From: Fallopia convolvulus
Lineage: Eukaryota > Streptophyta > Magnoliopsida > Caryophyllales > Polygonaceae
DNA length: 64,000 nt
Assembly: GCA_964016875.1 (NCBI GenBank)
Contig: OZ024722.1
Location: 17,614,576 to 17,678,575 of the forward strand
Reading direction: 5' to 3'
Positions 11,405-20,164 of the stretch are shown here, in pieces. Below the pieces are notes generated by a model that was given only the letters and a program-made list of their open reading frames with translations, had not been told where the DNA came from and ran no database searches. Numbering within the stretch: the stretch's first letter is position 1; each line of letters opens with the position of its first letter. Made by a program: the position numbers and the translations under genes.

Positions 11405-12441
11405 TCTTCAGCATCTTCATCAAAAACTTCTTCCTTTCTAGCATCCTTTGGCTCCCACTAGTTACTAACTACCTTGTAACCCATCTTTCTTATAGTGCCA
11501 TGGTTCAAATTCCTCACAAACTCAACTTCCCCCTCAGTTTCATATACCTCATCATATTTCAAAATTTTATTGACAAAGGATAAATAGGGTAAGGTATGTC
11601 GAGGTCTCTCCCTCACAGAATGCATATGAAGAAGCATCAATCGAGAGAAATTAACTGCCTCCTTCCTAGAATTTTGTCAATCACCAGTACATCATGTACT
11701 ATTGCAATGTTCATCTTTTGCTCCATTAGAACAAATTGTTTATTACCTATACAAACAACACCTTATGTTTTGCACTTAAAAAGTTGGTGACAAAGGCGGA
11801 TTAAATGCTTATAGTACCCAACTCATCAAAATCTACCTATACAAACAACACCTCTTGATTACCTATACAAACAACACCTCTTGAGTGACAAACTGAATCA
11901 ACTCATCAAAATCTACATCATCAAGCCATAATATCTTGTAGTACCCAACAAAACCCTTATGTGGCACCTTGAGTAATGAAGCAACTTCCATGATAGAGAA
12001 GGTGAACTTCTCTCCATTCATCATGTAAGTGCCTATATTAGTCTAAGCGAGATTAAATGCTTCTTGTGGGATGTTAGCGAAGGTGAAGTTCTCTCCCTTG
12101 TAGTACCCGAGCGAGATTGAATGCTTCTTTTGTATACGATAAATGTCCCGAACCTTGGGATGTTAGCCACTCTTGAGCATCCAACAATCTAGTGGTTTTC
12201 ATGAACTCATCATTAAGTATCAGTTCCCTAACAAACTCTCTATCTCCTACATTGACACCAACATCAACAATTGGGGTATCCTTTTTAGGTTTCCCACTAG
12301 CATCAATTCTCCCATTAGACCTAGTAGGGGTCTTTTTAGCCTTCTTACCACTACAATTTATTTTAGAGATGATAAAGTCGCCTCCTTCAAAGTTATCTAG
12401 GATGAGAGAAGCAACTCTACTCCTTTTCTTAACCAACTTAG
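11405..12441 (-). pseudogene. Broken retroelement ORF of the plant 'putative transposon protein' type
   Basis: Minus-strand pieces read: LVKKRSRVASLILDNFEG (from 12440 downward), GDREFVRELILNDEF and LLDAQEWLTSQG (about 12235-12140), MNGEKFTFSIMEVASLLKVP and VGYYKILWLDDVDFDEL (about 12030-11890), and RERPRHTLPYLSFVNKILKYDE and GYKVVSN (11640-11458). The order and style resemble the first domain of the Athila third ORF seen at 20165-21655 and related proteins (I think Pfam PF20167; from memory). Stops, short duplications near 11830-11890 and several frame changes make it dead. Element A interrupts it at 12441; its upstream codons continue at 23592 downward. Confidence 0.6.
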
Positions 12442-13697
12442 TGATATGTTGTGTTTTGTACAGCATAACTAGGACTTTTTAGTACATATTTCTGTAGTAT
12501 TTTAGGCCTAGTTTGAGCGTTATTGAAGAACAGATTTGAAGGCCGGAATTCAGAGTTAGCAAGAAGTTGAAGACTTCGAAGAAGTTGAAGGCCGTGATCG
12601 CAGCCACTCTTAGAGGCGGTCGCGGTGGATGTCGCCGAAGAAGACAAGATCGCCATTGAGGACCGCGATGACATGAAGGCCGCAATCGCGGCCGTGTATG
12701 GGTGGCGATCGCGGTTGCCAGAGGTCGCCGGTGGATCGCGGTTTGCAAGTCAGGCAGCGATCGCGGCCTGGTTTAGGCAGCGATCGCAGCCCTGCTGAAA
12801 TCTGAAGCGTGATTAGATTTATTTAGTTTATTTTTATATTTTTATCTTTTTAATTTTCGACTTGTTCGAGACTATTTTAGGTTTACTTTTCATCCTTTGT
12901 TTGGTATTCTCTTAGACCTACTTTGGAGACTTTGTGTTTTTTCTCTCTTATGGAGAACTAAACTCTCTTGATTCTATTCGAGTTGAAGCTTTTCAGACTC
13001 AAGTTGTTGTGAGATTCGTCTATTCAGGTTTATTTCTACAGGTTATTTCAATTCTCTTGGGCATAATTTATATTGATTGTATTGATTTCTACTTGATTGA
13101 TCACCTTGTTGGAATTGATATTATCTTTTGCTAGATCTAGGTTTTCTCGTAGCAAAGCCTAATCTTTGTAGCAACTCAATTGGTTTAGGACTCGTTGGAC
13201 TAAAACAATTGAGAAGAGATTTGAATGCATGTTAATTGTTTGACTCGTTGGAATTCAATTGCATGTATCCTGTTTATCCTTGTTCTTATTGCTAGTATTC
13301 ATATTATTTATGATCGTTTCATGAGTAATTTGGATATTAAGTTTGCATGTCTCGTTGTCATGTTATAATTCTGATCAGGATAGGAATAACTAAAAGGAAT
13401 AACTTGTTTGAATCTAGGATCAATAACTTGAGGAAGAAAAGTGGATACTTGAATAGGATTGTTTTTTCCTAATTGATAAAAATCCAACTTTTGCCCTATT
13501 TGATTGCTTGCTTTGTTTGTTTCAATTCTTAGTTTTAGTTTTAATTCACAAAATCCCCCCTTTGTTACTTATTTGAGTTGATAATAATAAAACTTAGGAT
13601 ACAAGTGTCTCTTGGGTTCGACCCCGACTTACCAGCTATACTAGTTGAGTAATTAGGGATTTATTTTTGATTTGGCACGACGACTTTCAGCCAGTCA
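12442..13697 (+). repeat. Element A 5' LTR
   Basis: 1256 bp, starting tgatatgttg and ending ccagtca. It holds a cluster of GCGATCGC-like palindromes between about 12590 and 12790. Compared with the 3' LTR it differs at about ten sites, several of them C/T or G/A. No strong TATA box was seen; the AT-rich run near 12810-12860 is the best candidate promoter region. Confidence 0.95.
12590..12790. repeat. Phased GC-palindrome array in element A LTR
   Basis: Eight to nine copies or near-copies of GCGATCGC lie in about 200 bp, starting near 12594, 12616, 12646, 12665, 12682, 12705, 12732, 12757 and 12780. Perfect 8-mers are at 12705, 12757 and 12780; the others differ by one or two bases. Spacing is mostly 20-25 bp. 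The 3' LTR repeats the array at 22480-22680 with extra transitions (for example the copy at 22647 reads gcaatcgc). Confidence 0.8.
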
Positions 13698-13702
13698 AAT
13701 TT

Positions 13703-13720
13703 TGGCGCCGTTGCCGGGGA
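13703..13720 (+). other. Primer binding site (tRNA-Asp type), element A
   Basis: TGGCGCCGTTGCCGGGGA lies five bases after the 5' LTR. It is complementary to the 3' end of plant tRNA-Asp and is the primer site known from Athila elements. It primes minus-strand DNA synthesis. Element B has the identical 18-mer at 28904. Confidence 0.92.
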
Positions 13721-13777
13721 TACTTTTGTTTAATTCTAAGTTTTTTTTGTTACCAACTCTAGTGTGGACCCTAGTTT

Positions 13778-14998
13778 ATGGTCCACACTCGTGCTACTAA
13801 TTCTTCTATTTTGCCTCTTGATTCAGAGATTGAAAGGACCCTTTCCGGGTTGAGACGTGAAGCTCAGGAACTACTCCGTGCATTGCCTTTCGACTTGAAT
13901 TCTGCTGAAACTGAGACAATGGGAGATCAGACTTTGAAGCAACTGACTGCTCCAAACTTCCAACAACAGCCCCTGGCTGTTCAGTTCCCTGCGCTGAATG
14001 AGGGTGTCAAGTTTGAATTGAAATCAGGGTTGATCCATCTCTTACCCCAATTCCATGGGCATGGTGGGGAAGATCCAAACAAGCATCTTGCTGAATTTGA
14101 TCAGGTCTGCTCAAGTATGAAGCCTGCTGATGTAACTGAGGACCAGATCAAGCTGAGGGCGTTTCCTTTCTCTCTGAAGGATTCAGCCAATGAATGGCTC
14201 TACTATCTTTCTCCAGGCTCCATAAATACCTGGACTAAGATGAAAGCGGCATTCGTAGAGAAATACTTTCCTGCCACCAAACAAAACAGTCTGAAGAAGA
14301 GCTTGAGCAATATTGAGCAACAGGCTGGAGAGAGTCTGTATGATTATCATGAGCGATTCAAGAGACTGTGTGCTAGTTGTCCGTATCATGGGTATTCTAA
14401 TCAAGATCTGGTACTGTACTTCTTTGGTGGATTACTGGATGAAGAACGCAGAATGGTGAATGCAGCTTGTGGTGGAAGCCTGATGAATAAGACACCAACA
14501 GATGCCCTTGAGCTCTTTTTTGAGCTATCTGAGAACTCAAGGCAATTCAACAAAAGAACTGGCGCTAAGGGAGTCAATGCTATGGACTCCTCTTCTGTTA
14601 TAAAATCTGAGATAGCGGAGTTGAAAGATATGATGAAGAGGTTCATGCTGCAAGGAACCCCTCAACAACTGAAGGCGTGTGAAGTCTGTGCTGATACACT
14701 TCACCCTACTGATGCCTGTCCACAACTCCAGGAGCCTCAGGCTGAGGTTAATGCTGTAGGAGGCTATGGACCTCCTAGACCTCGTTTTGATCCCTATTCT
14801 AATACATACAATCCAGGCTGGGCACACCATCCAAATCTGAGATATGGGAATCAGAATCAGCCTCAATATAATCAGCAAGGAGGAAATCAGCAACCCAGGC
14901 AACCTTATGTCCCTAGACCTCCAATTCAAAGCCAAAATAATTCATCCAACGTTGAAGAGTTGATTGCAAGGCTAGCTATCACAGTGGAACTGATGTGA
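13778..14998 (+). pseudogene. Athila gag (element A), ended by an in-frame stop
   Basis: The frame starts at MVHTRATNSS and gives 406 residues. The retrotransposon gag domain runs from about residue 90 to 260 (HLAEFDQVCSSMK, ANEWLYYLSPGSINTWTKMK, FVEKYFP, DYHERFKRLCASCP, YFFGGL). A Cys/His region CEVCADTLHPTDACP follows near residues 303-317, a variant of the nucleocapsid knuckle typical of Athila. A Gln/Asn/Pro-rich tail follows. TGA at 14996-14998 stops it, where element B reads GGA. The frame continues unchanged into the protease frame at 15026, so one substitution split gag from pol. The product would form particles that package element RNA. Confidence 0.92.
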
Positions 14999-15025
14999 CA
15001 GACTACTCAAGCCAGTATCAAGAAT

Positions 15026-16114
15026 ATGGAGACTCAGATCAGTCAACTGGCTAATGCAGTGAGTAAATTGGAGGCCAAAGATTCTGGAAAATTGCCAGCT
15101 CAGCCCATCAATCCTAGGGAGAATGTGAGTGCGATTACTTTACGAAGTGGAAAAGAATTGCCGAAGATTGACGGAAGATCGGAAGAACCGCGATCGCCGC
15201 CAAAACCAGAGGCGATCGCAGCTGAAGAGGCCGCGATCGCGGCCCCCACCATCGGCGATCGCGGCCCCTTAACTGAGGCCTCGGGATTTGAGAAAGTTGA
15301 AGACGCGATCGTGTCCACATCGGGCAGCGATCGCGGCGGCGGTGATTCCCGAAATTCTGAAGAACCGCGATCGCGGCTTTCTGATGGCGATCGCGACCAG
15401 GCTCTAGTTTCCAACGATCAATATAGTCGCCCAGATTTCCCTTCCATGGTTTCCCAGAAGCCACCCCCTCCCTTTCCTGAAGCACTGAAAGACACAAGGA
15501 AGCAAGAGAACGACAAGGAGATCTTTGAGACGTTTTCCAAGTGTGAGGTAAATATCCCTTTGCTCAATCTGATTAAAAGCGTTCCTAGATTTGCTAAATT
15601 TCTGAAAGAGTTGTACACTATCAAGAGGAACCAAAAATTAAAAGGGAAACAGAAAGTTAAGGTTAGTGAACATGTCTCAGCTGTATTTCAAAGGCGAATG
15701 CCTAAGAAGTGCAGTGATCCAGGCATGTTCAGCATTCCCTGCATAATAGGAGACACTAAAATAGATAAAGCCATGCTTGATTTAGGTGCTTCTATTAATG
15801 TTATGCCTTATTCTGTGTATACTTCACTAGGCTTAGGACCTTTGCATGAAATTGGTGTTATTGTTCAATTAGCTGATAGGTCCACAGTCTACCCGAAAGG
15901 GCTTGTTGAAGATGTCCTTGTCATGGTTGATAATTTGATATTCCCTGCTGATTTTTATGTGCTTGATATGGATCATGATGTGCATGCTGCACCCATTCTG
16001 TTAGGACGTCCTTTCATGAAAACTGCTAGAACAAAAATTGATATGTGTAAAGGTGTCTTAACTATGGAGTTTGATGGGGAGAAATTTGAATATAGTATGG
16101 ACAATGCTATATAA
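15026..16114 (+). pseudogene. Athila linker and aspartic protease (element A)
   Basis: This continues the gag frame. Residues 1-45 are the end of the gag tail (METQISQLANAVSKLEAK). Residues 50-130 are a linker whose DNA is packed with GCGATCGC palindromes. From about residue 155 comes the conserved RFAKFLKELYTIKRNQKLKGKQK block. The retropepsin follows, with DLGASINVMP (about residues 252-261) as the active-site loop and ILLGRPFMKTARTKIDM near the end. Athila proteases have DLGAS in place of the usual DTGAS. The frame ends at TAA 16112-16114, but RT-region coding resumes in the same frame at 16151. Confidence 0.9.
15187..15397. repeat. Phased GCGATCGC palindrome array in gag-protease linker (element A)
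   Basis: Seven perfect GCGATCGC words start at 15190, 15212, 15233, 15255, 15327, 15367 and 15387, with a one-mismatch copy at 15305. Steps are 22, 21, 22, 50, 22, 40 and 20 bp, close to multiples of about 21. Most sit in a longer palindrome such as GGCCGCGATCGCGGCC. In the protein the same word is read as AIAA, GDRG and PRSR, so all three frames are used. Confidence 0.92.
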
Positions 16115-16150
16115 TACCCCCAGGATGACCATTCTCTTTGTTCTATTGAT

Positions 16151-18000
16151 GTGATTGATCCCATTGTGCAAGATGTCTTTGATGCTACTTATGGTGATGA
16201 ATTACAATATGTGTTAGAGAATGATGTCACAACTTTATGCATGGATTATGATTTGTCTGATAGATATCATGAAATCCTTGCTGATCTGAGTGCTTGTTGT
16301 GAATCTCCTGTTGATGCTTTGGCCATTGGGCCCCTACCACTAACTCTCCCAAGCGAGAAGTTGCTTCCTTCTGTAGTACAGGCACCTGAAGTTGAGCTTA
16401 AACAGCTCCCTGAGCATTTAAAATATGCCTTTCTTGGAGATGGTGACACTTTGTCTGTCATCATTTCTAACAAACCTTCCAAGGAGCAAGAAGAAAAATT
16501 GGTGCAGGTATTGAAAGAGCACAAGACAGCTCTAGGTTGGACTATTGCTGACATTAAAGGGATCAGTCCTTCTACATGTATGCATAGGATCCTCCTGGAA
16601 GATGGTGCCAAGCCATCCAGATAGCCACGGAGACGGCTCAACCCACCTATGATGGAGGTAGTAAAAAAGGAGGTACTGAAGCTCCTACAGGCAGGTATGA
16701 TCTATCCCATCTCTGATAGTCAGTGGGTTAGTCCGACCCAAGTTGTGCCCAAAAAGGGAGGCATTACAGTGGTAGAAAATGTGCATGGGGAACTAGTCCC
16801 CACACGAGTTCAGACAGGTTGGAGAGTCTGTATTGATTACCGTAAGCTGAATGCGGTAACCAGAAAAGATCACTTTCCCTTGCCATTCATTGATCAAATG
16901 CTTGAGCGACTTGCCGGTCGTTCCTATTATTGCTTTTTAGATGGCTATTCAGGGTACTTTCAGATTGCTATTGCACCGGAGGACCAGGAGAAAACGACAT
17001 TTACATGTCCCTTTGGCACTTTTGCATACCGCAGAATGCCATTTGGATTGTGTAACGCACCCGGTACGTTCCAACGGTGTATGGTAAGCATCTTTTCTGA
17101 GTACATTGAAAATTTTATAGAGGTTTTTATGGATGACTTTACAGTACATGGAAACGACTTTGATGCCTGCTTAAACCACCTCTCTTTAGTCCTTCAAAGA
17201 TGTGTAGACACCAATTTGGTTCTAAACTCTGAGAAGTGTCATTTTATGGTTGAGCAAGGCATTGTGTTAGGTCACATAGTGTCATCCAGGGGTATTGAGG
17301 TCGATAAGGCAAAGATTGATATCATTCAGTCTTTGCCTTATCCTACTAATGTGCGTGAAGTGCGTTCTTTTCTAGGTCATGCAGGTTTCTATCGCAGGTT
17401 TATTAAAGATTTTTCCAAGATCTCAGCCCCATTGTGTGATTTGCTGAAGAAGGATATGCCTTATGAGTTCAATGAGGCATGCAAAAAGGCGTTTGATGAG
17501 CTGAAAACACGCCTAATAAGTGCCCCAATAATTCAAGCCCCGGATTGGTCTCAACCTTTTGAGATCATGTGTGATGCAAGTGACTACGCTGTTGGGGCTG
17601 TTTTGGGTCAAAAGGAAGCTAGAGCATCCCATGTCATACATTATGCTTCCATGACTCTAAACGATGCCCAAAGGAACTACTCCACCACTGAGAAGGAAAT
17701 GCTTGTTGTAGTGTTCGCCTTGGAGAAGTTCAGACAGTATCTGTTGGGTACAAAGGTGATAGTTTATTCAGACCATGCAGCACTTCGTTATTTAATGACG
17801 AAAAAGGAGGCTAAGCCGAGATTGATAAGATGGATCCTCTTGCTAAGTGAGTTTGACATTGAGATACGGGATAAAAAGGGAGCCGAAAATCTTGTAGCTG
17901 ACCATCTGAGCCGGCTTGTACATGTGGAAGACAAGTCAGAAGGGCAGGAACAAATTCAAGGACGATTCCCCGATGACATGCTTTTCGGAGTCGGTACTGA
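16151..18000 (+). pseudogene. Athila reverse transcriptase and RNase H (element A)
   Basis: 16151-16624 carries the pre-RT block (ELKQLPEHLKYAFLGDGDTLSVIIS, HKTALGWTIADIKGISPSTCMHRI), ended by TAG at 16622-16624. RT resumes in the same frame at 16649: GWRVCIDYRKLNAVTRKDHFPLP, FLDGYSGYFQI, FGLCNAPGTFQRCM, and FMDDFTVHG as the catalytic xxDD box. The RNase H domain follows: FEIMCDASDYAVGAVLGQ (Asp), STTEKEMLVVV (Glu), YSDHAALRYL (Asp), LVADHLSR (Asp). Catalytic residues are intact. The frame is then lost in the palindrome-rich linker near 18000-18120, so RT and integrase are no longer joined. Confidence 0.93.
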
Positions 18001-18004
18001 TGCC

Positions 18005-18118
18005 GCACCACGATCGCCGCCAGAACAAGGCGCGACCGCGTCTGAGACAACCGCGATCGCGACCAAAAAGAGGGGCGATCGCGGCCCTGGTGGCGACCGC
18101 GGCGAAATCGCGATTGGA
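18005..18118. repeat. Phased palindrome array in RT-integrase linker (element A)
   Basis: Copies or near-copies of GCGATCGC start at 18010 (acgatcgc), 18032 (gcgaccgc), 18053 (perfect), 18075 (perfect), 18093 (gcgaccgc) and about 18104 (degenerate). Steps are 22, 21, 22, 18 and 11 bp. The array sits exactly between RNase H and integrase and coincides with the change of reading frame. Confidence 0.88.
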
Positions 18119-18140
18119 AGATTTTGTTTTTGGGATTCAC

Positions 18141-19142
18141 TCGTTCAGGCCATGGTACGCAAATCTAGTCAACTACCTCGTCTCAGGGGAGTTTCCTCCT
18201 AATTTTACCAAGGCTCAGAAGGACAAGGTGCGTCAAGAATCCCGATTCTATGTCTGGGATGATCCTTATTTATGGAAGCACTGCACAGATCAGGTAATCC
18301 GACGGTGTGTCCCGGATTCTGAGGTACAATCTATACTGTCTTTTTGTCATTCCTATGCATGTGGGGGTCACTTTGGGACTAATAAAACTGCTAGGAAAGT
18401 CTTCGAAGCTGGTTTTTATTGGCCTCATATTTTTAGGGATGCATATGCTTTCTGTAAATCATGTGATCGTTGTCAGAGGGTGGGTAATATTTCTAAGAGA
18501 CATGAGATGCCTCAATCTCGTATGATCTTCTGTGAAGTTTTTGATGTTTGGGGCATTGATTTTATGGGACCCTTCCCCTCTTCTTATGGTAATCTGTATA
18601 TTTTACTTGCGGTGGACTATGTTTCCAAGTGGGTGGAAGCAAAGGCCACCAGAACTGATGATTCAAAAGAAGTTGCAGGTTTCCTTAAGGACAACATTTT
18701 TTCCAGATTTGGGATTCCAAAAGCTCTAATCAGTGACAGGGGTACCCATTTTTGCAACAAGATTGTGAGTGCTCTATTGAAGAAGTACCATGTCACCCAG
18801 AAGATCTCTACAGCCTATCATCCCCAAACCAATGGACAAGCTGAAGTGTCCAATAGGGAGATAAAATCAATTCTGGAAAAGACGGTGGCGCCTAACAGGA
18901 AAGATTGGAGTTTGAGACTCAATGATGCTTTATGGGCCTATCGTACTGCTTATAAGACACCCATCGGGATGTCGTATACAATTACTCAAGTTTTTCCACA
19001 TGGGGCTGTGGAATTATTGGATGGGGACTCCCAAAATGTGTTTAAAGTTAATGGTCAAAGATTAAAAAAATACCATGAGGGAGTCAGCCATGAAGTGCTA
19101 GAAGAAATGGGTCTTGAGGATCCAACCCCAATTGCCAACTAA
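18141..19142 (+). pseudogene. Athila integrase with internal C-terminal deletion (element A)
   Basis: The frame covers the zinc-binding HHCC region (FCHSYACGGHFG, CKSCDRCQ) and the catalytic core: WGIDFMGPF (first Asp), ALISDRGTHF (second Asp) and YHPQTNGQAEVSNRE (Glu). After WAYRTAYKTPIGMS (near 18970) the sequence jumps to TQVFPHGAVEL and FKVNGQRLKKYH. In Athila integrases of my knowledge about 100 residues separate these blocks, so roughly 300 bp is missing in frame. The C-terminal DNA-binding part is therefore truncated and the enzyme probably inactive. Its entry frame differs from RNase H because of the upstream frameshift. Confidence 0.88.
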
Positions 19143-19159
19143 AAAGGGCACCAATGTCG

Positions 19160-19290
19160 AGCCAACGACATTAAACAAAGGCGCTGCTCGGGAGGCAACC
19201 CGAGGTAAGTTTTTCTTTTTAATTTTTTAATTTTTTTTTTTTTTTTTGTTTTCAATCTCGTGAGGCTAACACACAGGTACTAGGTTCGAA
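19160..19290 (+). promoter_or_regulatory. Conserved short intron with hairpin at its donor (element A)
   Basis: Directly after pol, cgaggtaagt (donor at 19205) is followed by a T-rich run, ctaac (branch-like) and cacag ending at 19276: a 72-bp GT-AG intron. The bases before the donor form a CTCGGG-AGGCAA-CCCGAG hairpin that ends at the donor. Element B keeps the same arrangement (31330-31434) with a different intron body. It may serve expression of the third ORF from a spliced RNA, as reported for some plant elements with an envelope-position ORF. Confidence 0.65.
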
Positions 19291-19308
19291 AGAACATTAC
19301 TGAGGACA

Positions 19309-19425
19309 AACCGCGATCGCCCCTCGAAAAGGGCGATTGCGGGGCGTTTTTCGAAAAGAAATTGACGGTACCTTGCGAAGGCCGCGATCGCGGCCCCCAC
19401 AGGACAGCGATCGCGGCCCCTCAGA
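19309..19425. repeat. GCGATCGC palindromes after pol (element A)
   Basis: Three perfect GCGATCGC words lie here: one near 19313 (ccgcgatcgccc) and two near 19384 and 19408 (ggccgcgatcgcggcc and cagcgatcgcggcc). A decayed copy reads gcgattgcgg near 19332. They lie in the presumed leader of the third ORF. Spacing of the last two is about 24 bp. Confidence 0.85.
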
Positions 19426-19679
19426 GATATAAAAAAATATATATATATATATAATAGTTACACGAGGCAGTGGGGCCACTCCCACCGCCGGCCCCACCCC
19501 TCTTCGTCCATCTTCTTCTTCCTCCTTCTTCCTCTATTCTTCACTTCTTCTAATTCCTCCATTACTACCCTCCATTAAAGCTCTCTTCAAGCTCCATTAC
19601 CCTCCTCAAAAATTTCTTCCAAAATCGATAAAAAAACCCGGATCTACAATCCTCACTTCGTCCTCAACCCAAATCCATT

Positions 19680-19860
19680 AAAAGAAATCCCTCTTACCTC
19701 TCTATTTCTCCTCAAAAATCAAATCTACAAAAAATCAAAAAAATTCCCCCATACTTTATATTGATAAAGTATGTCCCGGATTTTATGGGACCCTTCCCCT
19801 CTTACCTCTCTATTTCTCCTCAAAAATCAAATCTACAAAAAATCAAAAAAAAATCCCCCC
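19680..19860 (+). repeat. Local duplication with an integrase-derived filler
   Basis: A block of about 65 bp (cctcttacctctctatttct through ctacaaaaaatc) occurs at about 19689 and again at about 19798. Between the copies is a filler containing gattttatgggacccttccc (19779 onward). This is identical over 25 bases to the integrase coding sequence at 18558-18582. The filler joins copy two through the shared cctctt. This is a template-switch scar. Confidence 0.8.
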
Positions 19861-19927
19861 ATACTTTCAATCCGCCATAGCCACCCCTCTTGGTCCATTG
19901 ACGGGTTGTTGAAGGCAAACCGGAGAG

Positions 19928-20090
19928 GTGACCGCGGCTCGGAGGAGAAGAGAACCGCGGTATCGGAGATTGCATCGCCGCCTCGGAATCGTCGATCGCC
20001 AGAACCGCGATCGCGGCCCTCAGAGTGCCGCGATCGCGGCCTTCCACCAGAAGACGATCGCGCCTCATTATTGTGGCGATCCCGGCCTCT
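19928..20090. repeat. Phased palindrome array before the third ORF (element A)
   Basis: Palindrome copies run at about 19931 and 19954 (accgcggc/accgcggt), 19972 (gcatcgcc), 19992 (tcgatcgc), 20007 and 20030 (perfect GCGATCGC), 20054 (acgatcgc) and 20076 (gcgatccc). Steps are about 23, 18, 20, 15, 23, 24 and 22 bp. The array ends some 75 bp before the ATG at 20165. Confidence 0.82.
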
Positions 20091-20164
20091 CAGCAGTATC
20101 CGATCTCCAGTTTCTGTAAGTTGCTTCGATTGCCTTGCTTGTTGAGCTGATCAGTTGATTATAC

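Noticed and set aside
12438..12748. Minus-strand frames in the element A LTR (and again at 22271-22650)
   Set aside because: They are open only because of the GC-rich palindrome array; the identical frames recur in both LTRs and match no family.
13703..13720. tRNA-Asp gene fragment
   Set aside because: Only 18 bases complementary to the tRNA 3' end, placed five bases after an LTR: a primer binding site.
15187..15397. CRISPR-like array because of regular spacing
   Set aside because: Repeats are 8-16 bp with spacers of about 6-13 bp inside a coding linker in a plant genome; no cas genes.
15187..20085. GCGATCGC arrays as cyanobacterial (HIP1) contamination or horizontal transfer
   Set aside because: The arrays are embedded in a plant Athila element with target duplications, recur at the same places in a second element with a changed core, and are surrounded by plant sequence.
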